Below the pieces are notes generated by a model. The model searched no databases. It saw only the letters and a list, made by a program, of their open reading frames with translations, and was not told the DNA's origin. 64,000 nucleotides of DNA from Auanema rhodensis (taxonomy: Eukaryota > Nematoda > Chromadorea > Rhabditida > Rhabditidae). Each line of letters opens with the position of its first letter. The stretch's first letter is position 1. This document shows, piece after piece, positions 28,901 through 43,527 of this stretch. The stretch spans positions 1,178,001-1,242,000 of the forward strand of contig OZ059894.1 in assembly GCA_964057225.1 (NCBI GenBank). The letters are read 5' to 3'. Made by a program: the position numbers and the translations under genes.

Positions 28901-31593
28901 AGATCGACGCAGCTTAAAAATCCGCATTGAATGCACTATACTACATTGAGAAACGCTTTATACAAAAATTAGTTATGATCGTTTGAAAAATGATGCATTA
29001 GTGTATGTTGAGTTTCCATGTACACTCAACATTGCTTCCAAAAACATTTTGACAAAAATTTTTTCAAAAAATTTCAAAATAATTTAGCAAAAAGTAGATG
29101 TTTTTAGATTCCTTCTTCCAAGGCAAAGACGATGGACAATGTTTTTCAACGAAAAAATTAATTCTTCAGGGTGAAAATCGAGGATATAAGTGTGAACTTA
29201 TATCAGTTGATATCTCGGTGCATTTTTAAGCTAGCGCAAATCTGATAACACAGATCGACGCAGCTTAAAAATCCGCATTGAATGCACTATACTACATTGA
29301 GAAACGCTTTATACAAAAATTAGTTATGATCGTTTGAAAAATGATGCATTAGTGTATGTTGAGTTTCCATGTACACTCAACATTGCTTCCAAAAACATTT
29401 TGACAAAAATTTTTTGAAAAAATTTCAAAATAATTTAGCAAAAAGTAGATGTTTTTAGATTTCTTTTTTCAAGGCAAACACGATGGACAATGTTTTTCAA
29501 CGAAAAAATTAATTCTTCAGGGTGAAAATCGAGGATATAAGTGTGAAATTATATCAGTTGATATCTCGGTGCATTTTTAAGCTAGCGCAAATCTGATAAC
29601 AAAGATCGACGCAGCTTAAAAATCCGCATTGAATGCACTATACTACATTGAGAAACGCTCAATACAAAAATTAGTTATGATCGTTTGAAAAATGATGCAT
29701 TAGTGTATGTTGAGTTTCCATGTACACTCAACATTGCTTCCAAAAACATTTTGACAAAAATTTTTTCAAAAAATTTCAAAATAATTTAGCAAAAAGTAGA
29801 TGTTTTTAGATTCCTTTTTTCAAGGCAAAGACGATGGACAATGTTATTCATCGAAAAAATTAATTCTTCAGGGTGAAAATCGAGGATATAAGTGTGAACT
29901 TATATCAGTTGATATCTCGGTGCATTTTTAAGCTAGCGCAAATCTGATAACAAAGATCGACGCAGCTTAAAAATCCGCATCGAATGCACTATACTACATT
30001 GAGAAACGCTTGATACAAAAATTAGTTATGATCGTTTGAAAAATGATGCATTAGTGTATGTTGAGTTTCCATGTACACTCAACATTGCTTCCAAAAACAT
30101 TTTGACAAAAATTTTTTCAAAAAATTTCAAAATAATTTAGCAAAAAGTAGATGTTTTTAGATTCCTTTTTTCAAAGCAAAAACGATGGACAATGTAATTC
30201 AACGAAAAAATTAATTCTTCAGGGTGAAAATCGAGGATATAAGTGTGAACTTATATCAGTTGATATCTCGGTGCATTTTTAAGCTAGCGCAAATCTGATA
30301 ACACAGATCGACGCAGCTTAAAAATCCGCATCGAATGCACTATACTACATTGAGAAACGCTTAATACAAAAATTAGTTATGATCGTTTGAAAAATGATGC
30401 ATTAGTGTATGTTGAGTTTCCATGTACACTCAACATTGCTTCCAAAAACATTTTGACAAAAATGTTTTCGGAAAATTTCAAAATAATTTAGCAAAAAGTA
30501 GATGTTTTTAGATTCCTTTTTTCAAAGCAAAGACGATGGACAATGTTTTTCAACGAAAAAATTAATTCTTCAGGGTGAAAATCGAGGATATAAGTGTGAA
30601 CTTATATCAGTTGATATCTCGGTGCATTTTTAAGCTAGCGCAAATCTGATAACACAGATCGACGCAGCTTAAAAATCCGCATCGAATGCACTATACTACA
30701 TTGAGAAACGCTTAATACAAAAATTAGTTATGATCGTTTGAAAAATGATGCATTAGTGTATGTTGAGTTTCCATGTACACTCAACATTGCTTCCAAAAAC
30801 ATTTTGACAAAAATTTTTTCAAAAAATTTCGATATAATTTAGCAAAAAGTAGATGTTTTTAGATTCCTTTTTTCAAGGCGAAGACGATGGACAATGTTAT
30901 TCAACGAAAAAATTAATTCTTCAGGGTGAAAATCGAGGATATAAGTGTGAACTTATATCAGTTGATATCTCGGTGCATTTTTAAGCTAGCGCAAATCTGA
31001 TAACACAGATCGACGCAGCTTAAAAATCCGCATCGAATGCACTATACTACATTGAGAAACGCTTAATACAAAAATTAGTTATGATCGTTTGAAAAATGAT
31101 GCATTAGTGTATGTTGAGTTTCCATGTACACTCAACATTGCTTCCAAAAACATTTTGACAAAAATTTTTTCAAAAAATTTCAAAATAATTTAGCAAAAAG
31201 TAGATGTTTTTAGATTCGTTTTTCCAAGGCAAAGACGATGGACAATGTTATTCATCGAAAAAATTAATTCTTCAGGGTGAAAATCGAGGATATAAGTGTG
31301 AACTTATATCAGTTGATATCTCGGTGCATTTTTAAGCTAGCGCAAATCTGATAACACAGATCGACGCAGCTTAAAAATCCGCATCGAATGCACTATACTA
31401 CATTGAGAAACGCTTAATACAAAAATTAGTTATGATCGTTTGAAAAATGATGCATTAGTGTATGTTGAGTTTCCATGTACACTCAACATTGCTTCCAAAA
31501 ACATTTTGACAAAAATTTTTTCAAAAAATTTCAAAATAATTTAGCAAAAAGTAGATGTTTTTAGATTCCTTTTTTCAAGGCAAAGACGATGGA
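25978..31593 (+). repeat. Overlapping duplicated blocks (7- and 9-monomer offsets)
   Basis: The pair at 25978-26679 recurs at 28435-29136 (2457 bp, seven monomers). The four monomers at 27031-28434 recur at 30190-31593 (3159 bp, nine monomers), including the rare 'taattcaacg' start joined to the p275/p282 double change, and the 'cgatat' copy with a 'ggcgaag' tail. The different offsets mean two extra monomers lie between the pairs in the second copy: 29488 with 'gaaattatatc', as in the dimer block near 5.3 kb, and part of 29839. Confidence 0.75.
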
Positions 31594-32997
31594 CAATGTT
31601 ATTCAACGAAAAAATTAATTCTTCAGGGTGAAAACCGAGGATATAAGTGTGAACTTAAATCAGTTGATATCTCGGTGCATTTTTAAGCTAGCGCAAATCT
31701 GATAACACAGATCGACGCAGCTTAAAAATCCGCATCGAATGCACTATACTACATTGAGAAACGCTTTATACAAAAATTAGTTATGATCGTTTGAAAAATG
31801 ATGCATTAGTGTATGTTGAGTTTCCATGTACACTCAACATTGCTTCCAAAAACATTTTGACAAAAATTTTTTCAAAAAATTTCGATATAATTTAGCAAAA
31901 AGTAGATGTTTTTAGATTCCTTTTTTCAAGGCGAAGACGATGGACAATGTTATTCAACGAAAAAATTAATTCTTCAGGGTGAAAATCGAGGATATAAGTG
32001 TGAACTTATATCAGTTGATATCTCGGTGCATTTTTAAGCTAGCGCAAATCTGATAACACAGATCGACGCAGCTTAAAAATCCGCATCGAATGCACTATAC
32101 TACATTGAGAAACGCTTAATACAAAAATTAGTTATGATCGTTTGAAAAATGATGCATTAGTGTATGTTGAGTTTCCATGTACACTCAACATTGCTTCCAA
32201 AAACATTTTGACAAAAATTTTTTCAAAAAATTTCAAAATAATTTAGCAAAAAGTAGATGTTTTTAGATTCGTTTTTCCAAGGCAAAGACGATGGACAATG
32301 TTATTCATCGAAAAAATTAATTCTTCAGGGTGAAAATCGAGGATATAAGTGTGAACTTATATCAGTTGATATCTCGGTGCATTTTTAAGCTAGCGCAAAT
32401 CTGATAACACAGATCGACGCAGCTTAAAAATCCGCATCGAATGCACTATACTACATTGAGAAACGCTTAATACAAAAATTAGTTATGATCGTTTGAAAAA
32501 TGATGCATTAGTGTATGTTGAGTTTCCATGTACACTCAACATTGCTTCCAAAAACATTTTGACAAAAATTTTTTCAAAAAATTTCAAAATAATTTAGCAA
32601 AAAGTAGATGTTTTTAGATTCCTTTTTTCAAGGCAAAGACGATGGACAATGTTATTCAACGAAAAAATTAATTCTTCAGGGTGAAAACCGAGGATATAAG
32701 TGTGAACTTAAATCAGTTGATATCTCGGTGCATTTTTAAGCTAGCGCAAATCTGATAACACAGATCGACGCAGCTTAAAAATCCGCATCGAATGCACTAT
32801 ACTACATTGAGAAACGCTTAATACAAAAATTAGTTATGATCGTTTGAAAAATGATGCATTAGTGTATGTTGAGTTTCCATGTACACTCAACATTGCTTCC
32901 AAAAACATTTTGACGAAAATTTTTTCAAAAAATTTCAAAATAATTTAGCAAAAAGTAGATGTTTTTAGATTCCTTTTTTCAAAGCAAAAACGATGGA
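30892..32997 (+). repeat. Tandem 3-monomer duplication (2 x 1053 bp)
   Basis: 30892-31944 and 31945-32997 repeat the order 'attcgtttttcc' tail, 'ttattcatcg' start, p42 c / p65 a. The third member of the first copy (31594) has the p42/p65 front but a ttta, 'cgatat', 'ggcgaag' body, so it is a hybrid monomer with its exchange point between p66 and p172. The third member of the second copy (32647) has the 'gacgaaaa' body seen at 19659 and 24574. Confidence 0.7.
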
Positions 32998-34050
32998 CAA
33001 TGTAATTCAACGAAAAAATTAATTCTTCAGGGTGAAAATCGAGGATATAAGTGTGAACTTATATCAGTTGATATCTCGGTGCATTTTTAAGCTAGCGCAA
33101 ATCTGATAACACAGATCGACGCAGCTTAAAAATCCGCATCGAATGCACTATACTACATTGAGAAACGCTTAATACAAAAATTAGTTATGATCGTTTGAAA
33201 AATGATGCATTAGTGTATGTTGAGTTTCCATGTACACTCAACATTGCTTCCAAAAACATTTTGACAAAAATTTTTTCGAAAAATTTCAAAATAATTTAGC
33301 AAAAAGTAGATGTTTTTAAATTCCTTTTTTCAAGGCAAAGACGATGGACAATGTTTTTCAACGAAAAAATTAATTCTTCAGGGTGAAAATCGAGGATATA
33401 AGTGTGAACTTATATCAGTTGATATCTCGGTGCATTTTTAAGCTAGCGCAAATCTGATAACACGGATCGACGCAGCTTAAAAATCCGCATCGAATGCACT
33501 ATACTACATTGAGAAACGCTTGATACAAAAATTAATTATGATCGTTTGAAAAATGATGCATTAGTGTATGTTGAGTTTCCATGTACACTCAACATTGCTT
33601 CCAAAAACATTTTGACAAAAATTTTTTCGAAAAATTTCAAAATAATTTAGCAAAAAGTAGATGTTTTTTAATTCCTTTTTTCAAGGCAAAGACGATGGAC
33701 AATGTTTTTCAACGAAAAAATTAATTCTTCAGGGTGAAAATCGAGGATATAAGTGTGAACTTATATCAGTTGATATCTCGGTGCATTTTTAAGCTAGCGC
33801 AAATCTGATAACACGGATCGACGCAGCTTAAAAATCCGCATCGAATGCACTATACTACATTGAGAAACGCTTAATACAAAAATTAATTATGATCGTTTGA
33901 AAAATGATGCATTAGTGTATGTTGAGTTTCCATGTACACTCAACATTGCTTCCAAAAACATTTTGACAAAAATTTTTTCGAAAAATTTCAAAATAATTTA
34001 GCAAAAAGTAGATGTTTTTAGATTCCTTTTTTCAAGGCAAAGACGATGGA
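32998..34050 (+). repeat. Three monomers repeating those at 25276-26328
   Basis: The monomers at 32998, 33349 and 33700 match those at 25276, 25627 and 25978. Shared states are the 'taattcaacg' start with an aaattcc tail, 'cacgg' plus 'attaattatg' with a 'gttttttaattcc' tail, and the same class with an agattcc tail. One private change, 'cgcttgatac', is in the 33349 copy. Together with 32296 and 32647 this continues the run seen at 24223-26328, with one monomer (24925) missing. Confidence 0.7.
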
Positions 34051-37000
34051 CAATGTTATTCAACGAAAAAATTAATTCTTCAGGGTGAAAATCGAGGATA
34101 TAAGTGTGAACTTATATCAGTTGATATCTCGGTGCATTTTTAAGCTAGCGCAAATCTGATAACACAGATCGACGCAGCTTAAAAATCCGCATCGAATGCA
34201 CTACATTACATTGAGAAACGCTTAATACAAAAATTAGTTATGATCGTTTGAAAAATGATGCATTAGTGTATGTTGAGTTTCCATGTACACTCAACATTGC
34301 TTCCAAAAACATTTTGACAAAAATTTTTTCAAAAAATTTCGATATAATTTAGCAAAAAGTAGATGTTTTTAGATTCCTTTTTTCAAGGCGAAGACGATGG
34401 ACAATTTTATTCAACGAAAAAATTAATTCTTCAGGGTGAAAATCGAGGATATAAGTGTGAACTTATATCAGTTGATATCTCGGTGCATTTTTAAGCTAGC
34501 GCAAATCTGATAACACAGATCGACGCAGCTTAAAAATCCGCATCGAATGCACTATACTACATTGAGAAACGCTTAATACAAAAATTAGTTATGATCGTTT
34601 GAAAAATGATGCATTAGTGTATGTTGAGTTTCCATGTACACTCAACATTGCTTCCAAAAACATTTTGACAAAAATTTTTTCAAAAAATTTCAAAATAATT
34701 TAGCAAAAAGTAGATGTTTTTAGATTCCTTTTTTCAAGGCAAAGACGATGGACAATGTTATTCAACGAAAAAATTAATTCTTCAGGGTGAAAACCGAGGA
34801 TATAAGTGTGAACTTATATCAGTTGATATCTCGGTGCATTTTTAAGCTAGCGCAAATCTGATAACACAGATCGACGCAGCTTAAAAATCCGCATCGAATG
34901 CACTATACTACATTGAGAAACGCTTAATACAAAAATTAGTTATGATCGTTTGAAAAATGATGCATTAGTGTATGTTGAGTTTCCATGTACACTCAACATT
35001 GCTTCCAAAAACATTTTGACAAAAATTTTTTCAAAAAATTTCGATATAATTTAGCAAAAAGTAGATGTTTTTAGATTCCTTTTTTCAAGGCGAAGACGAT
35101 GGACAATGTTATTCAACGAAAAAATTAATTCTTCAGGGTGAAAATCGAGGATATAAGTGTGAACTTATATCAGTTGATATCTCGGTGCATTTTTAAGCTA
35201 GCGCAAATCTGATAACACAGATCGACGCAGCTTAAAAATCCGCATTGAATGCACTATACTACATTGAGAAACGCTTTATACAAAAATTAGTTATGATCGT
35301 TTGAAAAATGATGCATTAGTGTATGTTGAGTTTCCATGTACACTCAACATTGCTTCCAAAAACATTTTGACAAAAATTTTTTCGAAAAATTTCAAAATAA
35401 TTTAGCAAAAAGTAGATGTTTTTAGATTCCTTTTTTCAAGGCAAAGACGATGGACAATGTTATTCATCGAAAAAATTAATTCTTCAGGGTGAAAATCGAG
35501 GATATAAGTGTGAACTTATATCAGTTGATATCTCGGTGCATTTTTAAGCTAGCGCAAATCTGATAACACAGATCGACGCAGCTTAAAAATCCGCATCGAA
35601 TGCACTATACTACATTGAGAAACGCTTTATACAAAAATTAGTTATGATCGTTTGAAAAATGATGCATTAGTGTATGTTGAGTTTCCATGTACACTCAACA
35701 TTGCTTCCAAAAACATTTTGACAAAACTTTTTTCGAAAAATTTCAAAATAATTTAGCAAAAAGTAGATGTTTTTAGATTCCTTTTTTCAAGGCAAAGACG
35801 ATGGACAATGTTATTCAACGAAAAAATTAATTCTTCAGGGTGAAAATCGAGGATATAAGTGTGAACTTATATCAGTTGATATCTCGGTGCATTTTTAAGC
35901 TAGCGCAAATCTGATAACACAGATCGACGCAGCTTAAAAATCCGCATCGAATGCACTATACTACATTGAGAAACGCTTAATACAAAAATTAGTTATGATC
36001 GTTTGAAAAATGATGCATTAGTGTATGTTGAGTTTCCATGTACACTCAACATTGCTTCCAAAAACATTTTGACAAAAATTTTTTCAAAAAATTTCGATAT
36101 AATTTAGCAAAAAGTAGATGTTTTTAGATTCCTTTTTTCAAGGCGAAGACGATGGACAATGTTATTCAACGAAAAAATTAATTCTTCAGGGTGAAAATCG
36201 AGGATATAAGTGTGAACTTATATCAGTTGATATCTCGGTGCATTTTTAAGCTAGCGCAAATCTGATAACACAGATCGACGCAGCTTAAAAATCCGCATCG
36301 AATGCACTATACTACATTGAGAAACGCTCAATACAAAAATTAGTTATGATCGTTTGAAAAATGATGCATTAGTGTATGTTGAGTTTCCATGTACACTCAA
36401 CATTGCTTCCAAAAACATTTTGACAAAAATTTTTTCAAAAAATTTCAAAATAATTTAGCAAAAAGTAGATGTTTTTAGATTCGTTTTTCCAAGGCAAAGA
36501 CGATGGACAATGTTATTCATCGAAAAAATTAATTCTTCAGGGTGAAAATCGAGGATATAAGTGTGAACTTATATCAGTTGATATCTCGGTGCATTTTTAA
36601 GCTAGCGCAAATCTGATAACACAGATCGACGCAGCTTAAAAATCCGCATCGAATGCACTATACTACATTGAGAAACGCTTAATACAAAAATTAGTTATGA
36701 TCGTTTGAAAAATGATGCATTAGTGTATGTTGAGTTTCCATGTACACTCAACATTGCTTCCAAAAACATTTTGACAAAAATTTTTTCAAAAAATTTCGAT
36801 ATAATTTAGCAAAAAGTAGATGTTTTTAGATTCCTTTTTTCAAGGCGAAGACGATGGACAATGTTATTCAACGAAAAAATTAATTCTTCAGGGTGAAAAC
36901 CGAGGATATAAGTGTGAACTTATATCAGTTGATATCTCGGTGCATTTTTAAGCTAGCGCAAATCTGATAACACAGATCGACGCAGCTTAAAAATCCGCAT

Positions 37001-40000
37001 CGAATGCACTATACTACATTGAGAAACGCTTAATACAAAAATTAGTTATGATCGTTTGAAAAATGATGCATTAGTGTATGTTGAGTTTCCATGTACACTC
37101 AACATTGCTTCCAAAAACATTTTGACAAAAATTTTTTCAAAAAATTTCAAAATAATTTAGCAAAAAGTAGATGTTTTTAGATTCGTTTTTCCAAGGCAAA
37201 GACGATGGACAATGTTATTCATCGAAAAAATTAATTCTTCAGGGTGAAAATCGAGGATATAAGTGTGAACTTATATCAGTTGATATCTCGGTGCATTTTT
37301 AAGCTAGCGCAAATCTGATAACACAGATCGACGCAGCTTAAAAATCCGCATTGAATGCACTATACTACATTGAGAAACGCTTTATACAAAAATTAGTTAT
37401 GATCGTTTGAAAAATGATGCATTAGTGTATGTTGAGTTTCCATGTACACTCAACATTGCTTCCAAAAACATTTTGACAAAAATGTTTTCGGAAAATTTCA
37501 AAATAATTTAGCAAAAAGTAGATGTTTTTAGATTCCTTTTTTCAAGGCAAAGACGATGGACAATGTTATTCATCGAAAAAATTAATTCTTCAGGGTGAAA
37601 ATCGAGGATATAAGTGTGAACTTATATCAGTTGATATCTCGGTGCATTTTTAAGCTAGCGCAAATCTGATAACACAGATCGACGCAGCTTAAAAATCCGC
37701 ATCGAATGCACTATACTACATTGAGAAACGCTTAATACAAAGATTAGTTATGATCGTTTGAAAAATGATGCATTAGTGTATGTTGAGTTTCCATGTACAC
37801 TCAACATTGCTTCCAAAAACATTTTGACAAAACTTTTTTCGAAAAATTTCAAAATAATTTAGCAAAAAGTAGATGTTTTTAGATTCCTTTTTTCAAGGCA
37901 AAGACGATGGACAATGTTATTCAACGAAAAAATTAATTCTTCAGGGTGAAAATCGAGGATATAAGTGTGAACTTATATCAGTTGATATCTCGGTGCATTT
38001 TTAAGCTAGCGCAAATCTGATAACACAGATCGACGCAGCTTAAAAATCCGCATCGAATGCACTACATTACATTGAGAAACGCTTAATACAAAAATTAGTT
38101 ATGATCGTTTGAAAAATGATGCATTAGTGTATGTTGAGTTTCCATGTACACTCAACATTGCTTCCAAAAACATTTTGACAAAAATTTTTTCGAAAAATTT
38201 CAAAATAATTTAGCAAAAAGTAGATGTTTTTAGATTCCTTTTTTCAAGGCAAAGACGATGGACAATGTTATTCATCGAAAAAATTAATTCTTCAGGGTGA
38301 AAATCGAGGATATAAGTGTGAACTTATATCAGTTGATATCTCGGTGCATTTTTAAGCTAGCGCAAATCTGATAACACAGATCGACGCAGCTTAAAAATCC
38401 GCATCGAATGCACTATACTACATTGAGAAACGCTTAATACAAAAATTAGTTATGATCGTTTGAAAAATGATGCATTAGTGTATGTTGAGTTTCCATGTAC
38501 ACTCAACATTGCTTCCAAAAACATTTTGACAAAACTTTTTTCGAAAAATTTCAAAATAATTTAGCAAAAAGTAGATGTTTTTAGATTCCTTTTTTCAAGG
38601 CAAAGACGATGGACAATGTTATTCAACGAAAAAATTGATTCTTCAGGGTGAAAATCGAGGATATAAGTGTGAACTTATATCAGTTGATATCTCGGTGCAT
38701 TTTTAAGCTAGCGCAAATCTGATAACACAGATCGACGCAGCTTAAAAATCCGCATCGAATGCACTACATTACATTGAGAAACGCTTAATACAAAAATTAG
38801 TTATGATCGTTTGAAAAATGATGCATTAGTGTATGTTGAGTTTCCATGTACACTCAACATTGCTTCCAAAAACATTTTGACAAAAATTTTTTCAAAAAAT
38901 TTCGATATAATTTAGCAAAAAGTAGATGTTTTTAGATTCCTTTTTTCAAGGCGAAGACGATGGACAATGTTATTCAACGAAAAAATTAATTCTTCAGGGT
39001 GAAAATCGAGGATATAAGTGTGAACTTATATCAGTTGATATCTCGGTGCATTTTTAAGCTAGCGCAAATCTGATAACACAGATCGACGCAGCTTAAAAAT
39101 CCGCATCGAATGCACTATACTACATTGAGAAACGCTTAATACAAAAATTAGTTATGATCGTTTGAAAAATGATGCATTAGTGTATGTTGAGTTTCCATGT
39201 ACACTCAACATTGCTTCCAAAAACATTTTGACAAAAATTTTTTCAAAAAATTTCAAAATAATTTAGCAAAAAGTAGATGTTTTTAGATTCCTTTTTTCAA
39301 GGCAAAGACGATCGACAATGTTTTTCAACGAAAAAATTAATTCTTCAGGGTGAAAATCGAGGATATAAGTGTGAACTTATATCAGTTGATATCTCGGTGC
39401 ATTTTTAAGCTAGCGCAAATCTGATAACACAGATCGACGCAGCTTAAAAATCCGCATCGAATGCACTATACTACATTGAGAAACGCTTAATACAAAAATT
39501 AGTTATGATCGTTTGAAAAATGATGCATTAGTGTATGTTGAGTTTCCATGTACACTCAACATTGCTTCCAAAAACATTTTGACAAAAATTTTTTCGAAAA
39601 ATTTCAAAATAATTTAGCAAAAAGTAGATGTTTTTAGATTCCTTTTTTCAAGGCAAAGACGATGGACAATGTTATTCATCGAAAAAATTAATTCTTCAGG
39701 GTGAAAATCGAGGATATAAGTGTGAACTTATATCAGTTGATATCTCGGTGCATTTTTAAGCTAGCGCAAATCTGATAACACAGATCGACGCAGCTTAAAA
39801 ATCCGCATCGAATGCACTATACTACATTGAGAAACGCTTAATACAAAAATTAGTTATGATCGTTTGAAAAATGATGCATTAGTGTATGTTGAGTTTCCAT
39901 GTACACTCAACATTGCTTCCAAAAACATTTTGACAAAACTTTTTTCGAAAAATTTCAAAATAATTTAGCAAAAAGTAGATGTTTTTAGATTCCTTTTTTC

Positions 40001-40368
40001 AAGGCAAAGACGATGGACAATGTTATTCAACGAAAAAATTGATTCTTCAGGGTGAAAATCGAGGATATAAGTGTGAACTTATATCAGTTGATATCTCGGT
40101 GCATTTTTAAGCTAGCGCAAATCTGATAACACAGATCGACGCAGCTTAAAAATCCGCATCGAATGCACTACATTACATTGAGAAACGCTTAATACAAAAA
40201 TTAGTTATGATCGTTTGAAAAATGATGCATTAGTGTATGTTGAGTTTCCATGTACACTCAACATTGCTTCCAAAAACATTTTGACAAAAATTTTTTCGAA
40301 AAATTTCAAAATAATTTAGCAAAAAGTAGATGTTTTTAGATTCCTTTTTTCAAGGCAAAGACGATGGA
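34051..40368 (+). repeat. Segment rich in 'cgatat', 'ctacattac' and 'aaaacttttttcg' copies
   Basis: Eighteen monomers dominated by three classes seldom or never seen to the left: 'cgatat' with 'ggcgaag' tails, 'ctacattac' (p154 c), and p273 c. The last first appears at 35455 and is never seen left of it. Two copies (34753, 36859) carry p42 c without p65 a, the only separations of that pair I found. From 37912 the p273-c and 'ctacattac' copies roughly alternate. 'aattgattc' is shared by 38614 and 40018. Confidence 0.7.
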
Positions 40369-43300
40369 CAATGTTATTCATCGAAAAAATTAATTCTTCA
40401 GGGTGAAAATCGAGGATATAAGTGTGAACTTATATCAGTTGATATCTCGGTGCATTTTTAAGCTAGCGCAAATCTGATAACACAGATCGACGCAGCTTAA
40501 AAATCCGCATCGAATGCACTATACTACATTGAGAAACGCTTAATACAAAAATTAGTTATGATCGTTTGAAAAATGATGCATTAGTGTATGTTGAGTTTCC
40601 ATGTACACTCAACATTGCTTCCAAAAACATTTTGACAAAACTTTTTTCGAAAAATTTCAAAATAATTTAGCAAAAAGTAGATGTTTTTAGATTCCTTTTT
40701 TCAAGGCAAAGACGATGGACAATGTTATTCAACGAAAAAATTAATTCTTCAGGGTGAAAATCGAGGATATAAGTGTGAACTTATATCAGTTGATATCTCG
40801 GTGCATTTTTAAGCTAGCGCAAATCTGATAACACAGATCGACGCAGCTTAAAAATCCGCATCGAATGCACTACATTACATTGAGAAACGCTTAATACAAA
40901 AATTAGTTATGATCGTTTGAAAAATGATGCATTAGTGTATGTTGAGTTTCCATGTACACTCAACATTGCTTCCAAAAACATTTTGACAAAAATTTTTTCA
41001 AAAAATTTCGATATAATTTAGCAAAAAGTAGATGTTTTTAGATTCCTTTTTTCAAGGCGAAGACGATGGACAATGTTATTCAACGAAAAAATTAATTCTT
41101 CAGGGTGAAAATCGAGGATATAAGTGTGAACTTATATCAGTTGATATCTCGGTGCATTTTTAAGCTAGCGCAAATCTGATAACACAGATCGACGCAGCTT
41201 AAAAATCCGCATCGAATGCACTATACTACATTGAGAAACGCTTAATACAAAAATTAGTTATGATCGTTTGAAAAATGATGCATTAGTGTATGTTGAGTTT
41301 CCATGTACACTCAACATTGCTTCCAAAAACATTTTGACAAAAATTTTTTCAAAAAATTTCAAAATAATTTAGCAAAAAGTAGATGTTTTTAGATTCCTTT
41401 TTTCAAGGCAAAGACGATCGACAATGTTTTTCAACGAAAAAATTAATTCTTCAGGGTGAAAATCGAGGATATAAGTGTGAACTTATATCAGTTGATATCT
41501 CGGTGCATTTTTAAGCTAGCGCAAATCTGATAACACAGATCGACGCAGCTTAAAAATCCGCATCGAATGCACTATACTACATTGAGAAACGCTTAATACA
41601 AAAATTAGTTATGATCGTTTGAAAAATGATGCATTAGTGTATGTTGAGTTTCCATGTACACTCAACATTGCTTCCAAAAACATTTTGACAAAAATTTTTT
41701 CAAAAAATTTCAAAATAATTTAGCAAAAAGTAGATGTTTTTAGATTCTTTTTTTCAAGGCAAAGACGATGGACAATGTTATTCAACGAAAAAATTAATTC
41801 TTCAGGGTGAAAATCGAGGATATAAGTGTGAACTTATATCAGTTGATATCTCGGTGCATTTTTAAGCTAGCGCAAATCTGATAACACAGATCGACGCAGC
41901 TTAAAAATCCGCACCGAATGCACTATATTACATTGAGAAACGCTTAATACAAAAATTAGTTATGATCGTTTGAAAAATGATGCATTAGTGTATGTTGAGT
42001 TTCCATGTACACTCAACATTGCTTCCAAAAACATTTTGACAAAAATTTTTTCAAAAAATTTCAAAATAATTTAGCAAAAAGTAGATGTTTTTAGATTCCT
42101 TTTTTCAACGCAAAGACGATGGACAATGTTATTCAACGAAAAAATTAATTCTTCAGGGTGAAAACCGAGGATATAAGTGTGAACTTAAATCAGTTGATAT
42201 CTCGGTGCATTTTTAAGCTAGCGCAAATCTGATAACACGGATCGACGCAGCTTAAAAATCCGCATCGAATGCACTATACTACATTGAGAAACGCTTAATA
42301 CAAAAATTAATTATGATCGTTTGAAAAATGATGCATTAGTGTATGTTGAGTTTCCATGTACACTCAACATTGCTTCCAAAAACATTTTGACAAAAATTTT
42401 TTCGAAAAATTTCAAAATAATTTAGCAAAAAGTAGATGTTTTTAGATTCCTTTTTTCAAGGCAAAGACGATGGACAATGTTTTTCAACGAAAAAATTAAT
42501 TCTTCAGGGTGAAAATCGAGGATATAAGTGTGAACTTATATCAGTTGATATCTCGGTGCATTTTTAAGCTAGCGCAAATCTGATAACACAGATCGACGCA
42601 GCTTAAAAATCCGCATTGAATGCACTATACTACATTGAGAAACGCTTCATACAAAAATTAGTTATGATCGTTTGAAAAATGATGCATTAGTGTATGTTGA
42701 GTTTCCATGTACACTCAACATTGCTTCCAAAAACATTTTGACAAAAATTTTTTCAAAAAATTTCAAAATAATTTAGCAAAAAGTAGATGTTTTTAGATTC
42801 CTTTTTCCAAGGCAAAGACGATGGACAATGTTATTCATCGAAAAAATTAATTCTTCAGGGTGAAAATCGAGGATATAAGTGTGAACTTATATCAGTTGAT
42901 ATCTCGGTGCATTTTTAAGCTAGCGCAAATCTGATAACACAGATCGACGCAGCTTAAAAATCCGCATCGAATGCACTACATTACATTGAGAAACGCTTAA
43001 TACAAAAATTAGTTATGATCGTTTGAAAAATGATGCATTAGTGTATGTTGAGTTTCCATGTACACTCAACATTGCTTCCAAAAACATTTTGACAAAAATT
43101 TTTTCGAAAAATTTCAAAATAATTTAGCAAAAAGTAGATGTTTTTAGATTCGTTTTTCCAAGGCAAAGACGATGGACAATGTTATTCATCGAAAAAATTA
43201 ATTCTTCAGGGTGAAAATCGAGGATATAAGTGTGAACTTATATCAGTTGATATCTCGGTGCATTTTTAAGCTAGCGCAAATCTGATAACACAGATCGACG

Positions 43301-43527
43301 CAGCTTAAAAATCCGCATCGAATGCACTATACTACATTGAGAAACGCTTAATACAAAAATTAGTTATGATCGTTTGAAAAATGATGCATTAGTGTATGTT
43401 GAGTTTCCATGTACACTCAACATTGCTTCCAAAAACATTTTGACAAAAATTTTTTCGAAAAATTTCAAAATAATTTAGCAAAAAGTAGATGTTTTTAGAT
43501 TCCTTTTTTCAAGGCAAAGACGATGGA
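40369..43527 (+). repeat. 9-monomer higher-order unit, copy 1 (3159 bp)
   Basis: Nine monomers repeated directly downstream at 43528-46686. Order of marks: p273 c; 'ctacattac' with 'cgatat'; a 'gatcgac' tail; an 'attctttttttc' tail; 'gcaccg' with tatatt and 'caacgc'; p42 c / p65 a with 'cacgg' and 'attaattatg'; attg with 'cgcttcatac'; 'ctacattac' with an 'attcgtttttcc' tail; and 'ttattcatcg' with a cg body. By eye the two copies differ at only about four bases, which makes this the clearest recent large duplication in the window. Confidence 0.9.

Noticed and set aside
38886-38928. Bacterial-type promoter, ttgaca with tataat, in 'cgatat' copies
   Set aside because: The two hexamers are 23 bp apart rather than about 17, lie in A/T-rich repeat DNA with no gene downstream, and the array is of eukaryotic type.
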